Below, piece by piece: positions 35,340 to 36,513 of a stretch of 36,513 nucleotides of DNA (the stretch's first letter is position 1; the number at the start of each line of letters is the position of its first letter). The notes under the pieces are model-generated. The model searched no databases and was not told where the DNA came from. It saw nothing but the letters and a program-made list of their open reading frames with translations. This DNA is from a virus, in IMG/VR virus record IMGVR_UViG_3300007735_000680, positions 1 to 36,513 of that record; one strand, 5' to 3'. Made by a program: the position numbers and the translations under genes.

Positions 35340-35971
35340 TAATATTTTTCAATCAACAACCAATAACACCGGAAGTAAAGATAGAAAAACTCTATGCGAG
35401 AGCACAACAACTTTACGGTAGTGATTATTTTGATCAACAGGACCAATCTTGGTTGGGTGATAAACTAACAATAGAATCACTTTTTCCAAATTGGATTGTA
35501 GAAGAATATAATTCAAGACCAAATAGTGTTTTGGTGATTCCCATAATTAAAAATTATTTGCGTTGGTTGCTTTCGATAGAATATGGATATGGTGCTCAAC
35601 TTGATTGGGAAAAAATACGCGTACCCCTTTTTGCAAAATCAATATTTTTGGAAACTTACGCCGATTTTTATTTTCCCGGTGCTGATTTCAGCCAAGCACC
35701 TCTTTCAAACATTTTATCCAACATCAGACAATTTGCAATAAAAAGTGATTTAAATTATTTTAACATAAAGGGAACTCCAAATGCAATAAAATATTGCATC
35801 TGCACTCTTTTGGGATTTGCTTGGAAAAATATAACAGCAACTACTCCAAACTATGGGGTTGTTAAAATTTCAATCGTCAATTCCGATTACTCTGATTTTA
35901 TGAAATATAAAAGTTTTTTGGAGGAACATGTAATTCCAGCTGGAATGACCATTATATACGAGGCCGTGTAA
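35336..35971 (+). CDS. Baseplate protein, P2 gpI-like candidate
   Basis: 211 residues. A helical N-terminal half (KIEKLYARAQQLYGSDYFDQ) and a C-terminal segment DLNYFNIKGTPNAIKYCICT resemble tail protein I of P2-like baseplates, in which IKGTP..I is typical. Directly coupled to the gp6-like gene (ATGA). Role in wedge assembly is plausible but not shown. Confidence 0.55.
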   Translation: MIIFFNQQPITPEVKIEKLYARAQQLYGSDYFDQQDQSWLGDKLTIESLFPNWIVEEYNSRPNSVLVIPIIKNYLRWLLSIEYGYGAQLDWEKIRVPLFAKSIFLETYADFYFPGADFSQAPLSNILSNIRQFAIKSDLNYFNIKGTPNAIKYCICTLLGFAWKNITATTPNYGVVKISIVNSDYSDFMKYKSFLEEHVIPAGMTIIYEAV

Positions 35972-35972
35972 A

Positions 35973-36419
35973 ATGTTTAAACAAATGGTAATGTTTGCTG
36001 CATCTTTGGCTTCACGGGGCATTTCTGATACAAAAATTGATTTGCCAACAAAACAATTGAGAGTTCTTTCTTGTTTTGGTGACGAAACTATAAGACCATG
36101 TTCTTTTTTGAAAAAAAGCAAAAAACAAAATCATTATTATTGTGGAAGATGTGGTTGTGGTGACCATAAACACACTTGGTTGATTAAAGATGGAAACGAA
36201 TATTCAAAGTTGGACTATCCAACATTGAATTGTCCTATCAAAATGCCGGGTTTTTCAAATTATGATCCAAATTTTTATGTCAGTGAAGAAAAAGAAAGAA
36301 AAAAGACAATTGAAGATTACGACCCAGAAAAATTACAGTTTATAAAGGTAACAATAGGTCAAAGTGAAGAAAAAGAAAAAATTTTAAATGAAGTAAACAA
36401 AATTATCAATAATTCATAA
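35973..36419 (+). CDS. Zinc-ribbon protein, paralogue of 20695 gene
   Basis: 148 residues. A cysteine set RPCSFLK, then YYCGRCGCGDHKHTW, then LNCPIKMPGFSNYDP forms a zinc ribbon like that in the 20695 protein. A basic N-terminus and Glu/Lys-rich C-terminus surround it. It follows the baseplate genes by 1 nt. The TAA stop is part of the next late octamer. Function unknown. Confidence 0.65.
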   Translation: MFKQMVMFAASLASRGISDTKIDLPTKQLRVLSCFGDETIRPCSFLKKSKKQNHYYCGRCGCGDHKHTWLIKDGNEYSKLDYPTLNCPIKMPGFSNYDPNFYVSEEKERKKTIEDYDPEKLQFIKVTIGQSEEKEKILNEVNKIINNS

Positions 36420-36422
36420 ATA
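36415..36422 (+). promoter_or_regulatory. Late octamer before the right-edge gene
   Basis: CATAAATA, then 8 nt to ATG at 36431. The TAA stop of the upstream gene (36417-36419) is inside the octamer. Confidence 0.65.
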
Positions 36423-36430
36423 TTTTTATC

Positions 36431-36513
36431 ATGGCCATAACCACCCGTCAAGAATTCATAGACTACACACTTAGATATTTGGGGGCTCCAGTAATTCAAA
36501 TAAATTTGGACTG
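36431..36513 (+). CDS. Partial conserved virion protein, N-terminus only
   Basis: 27 codons, continuing beyond the window. MAITTRQEFIDYTLRYLGAP, then VIQINLD matches, from memory, the start of a protein common in T4-type marine phages (MAI.TR.EF..Y.LR.LGAPV..IN), thought to be structural (neck or baseplate region). Its position after the baseplate operon fits. Confidence 0.65.
   Translation, partial: MAITTRQEFIDYTLRYLGAPVIQINLD

Noticed and set aside
1-36513. Integrated prophage or insertion sequence features
   Set aside because: No integrase, attachment site, transposase or terminal inverted repeats of an insertion sequence were found; gene content is that of a lytic T4-type phage.

Overview
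The window is a segment of a large T4-type myovirus (Caudoviricetes) genome. Recognisable T4-type genes include single-stranded DNA-binding protein gp32 with gp33 directly upstream, gp4, gp25, gp6-like, gp26-like, gp48-like and gp53-like proteins, a GH24 lysozyme and a CobS-like AAA+ ATPase. The host cannot be named from the sequence. A GC-rich host is suggested because the early block is GC-rich and the four phage tRNAs (Ile-UAU, Arg-UCU, Leu-CAA, Lys-UUU) read A/U-rich codons used heavily by the AT-rich block.

Layout. (1) Positions 1-11526 are GC-rich. Apart from one AT-rich HNH gene the block is transcribed leftward. It holds many small unknown genes, a CobS/VWA-metallopeptidase module, four tRNAs, five copies of a composite inverted repeat, and hairpin terminators. 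(2) Positions 11527-12073 are a gene-free strand-switch region with helically spaced GGGTCC motifs and a pyrimidine-rich tandem repeat. (3) Positions 12074-27192 are AT-richer with mixed strands: accessory and metabolic genes (GMP reductase, deaminase-like, PAP2 phosphatase, metallopeptidase, lysozyme, HNH), a 959-residue glycine- and cysteine-rich probable adhesin, two further virion-type proteins, gp33 and gp32. (4) Positions 27191-36513 are baseplate, tail and head-completion genes: a leftward gp4/tail-tube-like/gp26-like operon and a rightward gp48/gp53/hub/gp25/gp6 operon. Both window edges cut a gene.

Main observation. Transcription and translation signals are fused. In the left block 13 first cistrons have a sigma70-type promoter (TTGACR, 16-17 nt, TANNNT-like) whose -10 box ends exactly 6 nt before the start codon; a fourteenth has 7 nt. 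Transcription should therefore start at or beside the start codon, giving leaderless mRNAs. Downstream cistrons instead have a Shine-Dalgarno sequence or an ATGA/GTGA overlap. In the right block T4-type late octamers (TATAAATA and variants) lie exactly 5 nt before the start codon of six genes, which again puts +1 on the start codon. Many promoters also carry the stop codon of the preceding gene (TGA in TTGACA, TAA in TATAAT or TATAAATA). The gp33 late co-activator is encoded next to gp32, consistent with the late-promoter reading.

Functions come from motifs and family resemblance recalled without database searches. Promoters, hairpins and repeats were read directly from the bases.
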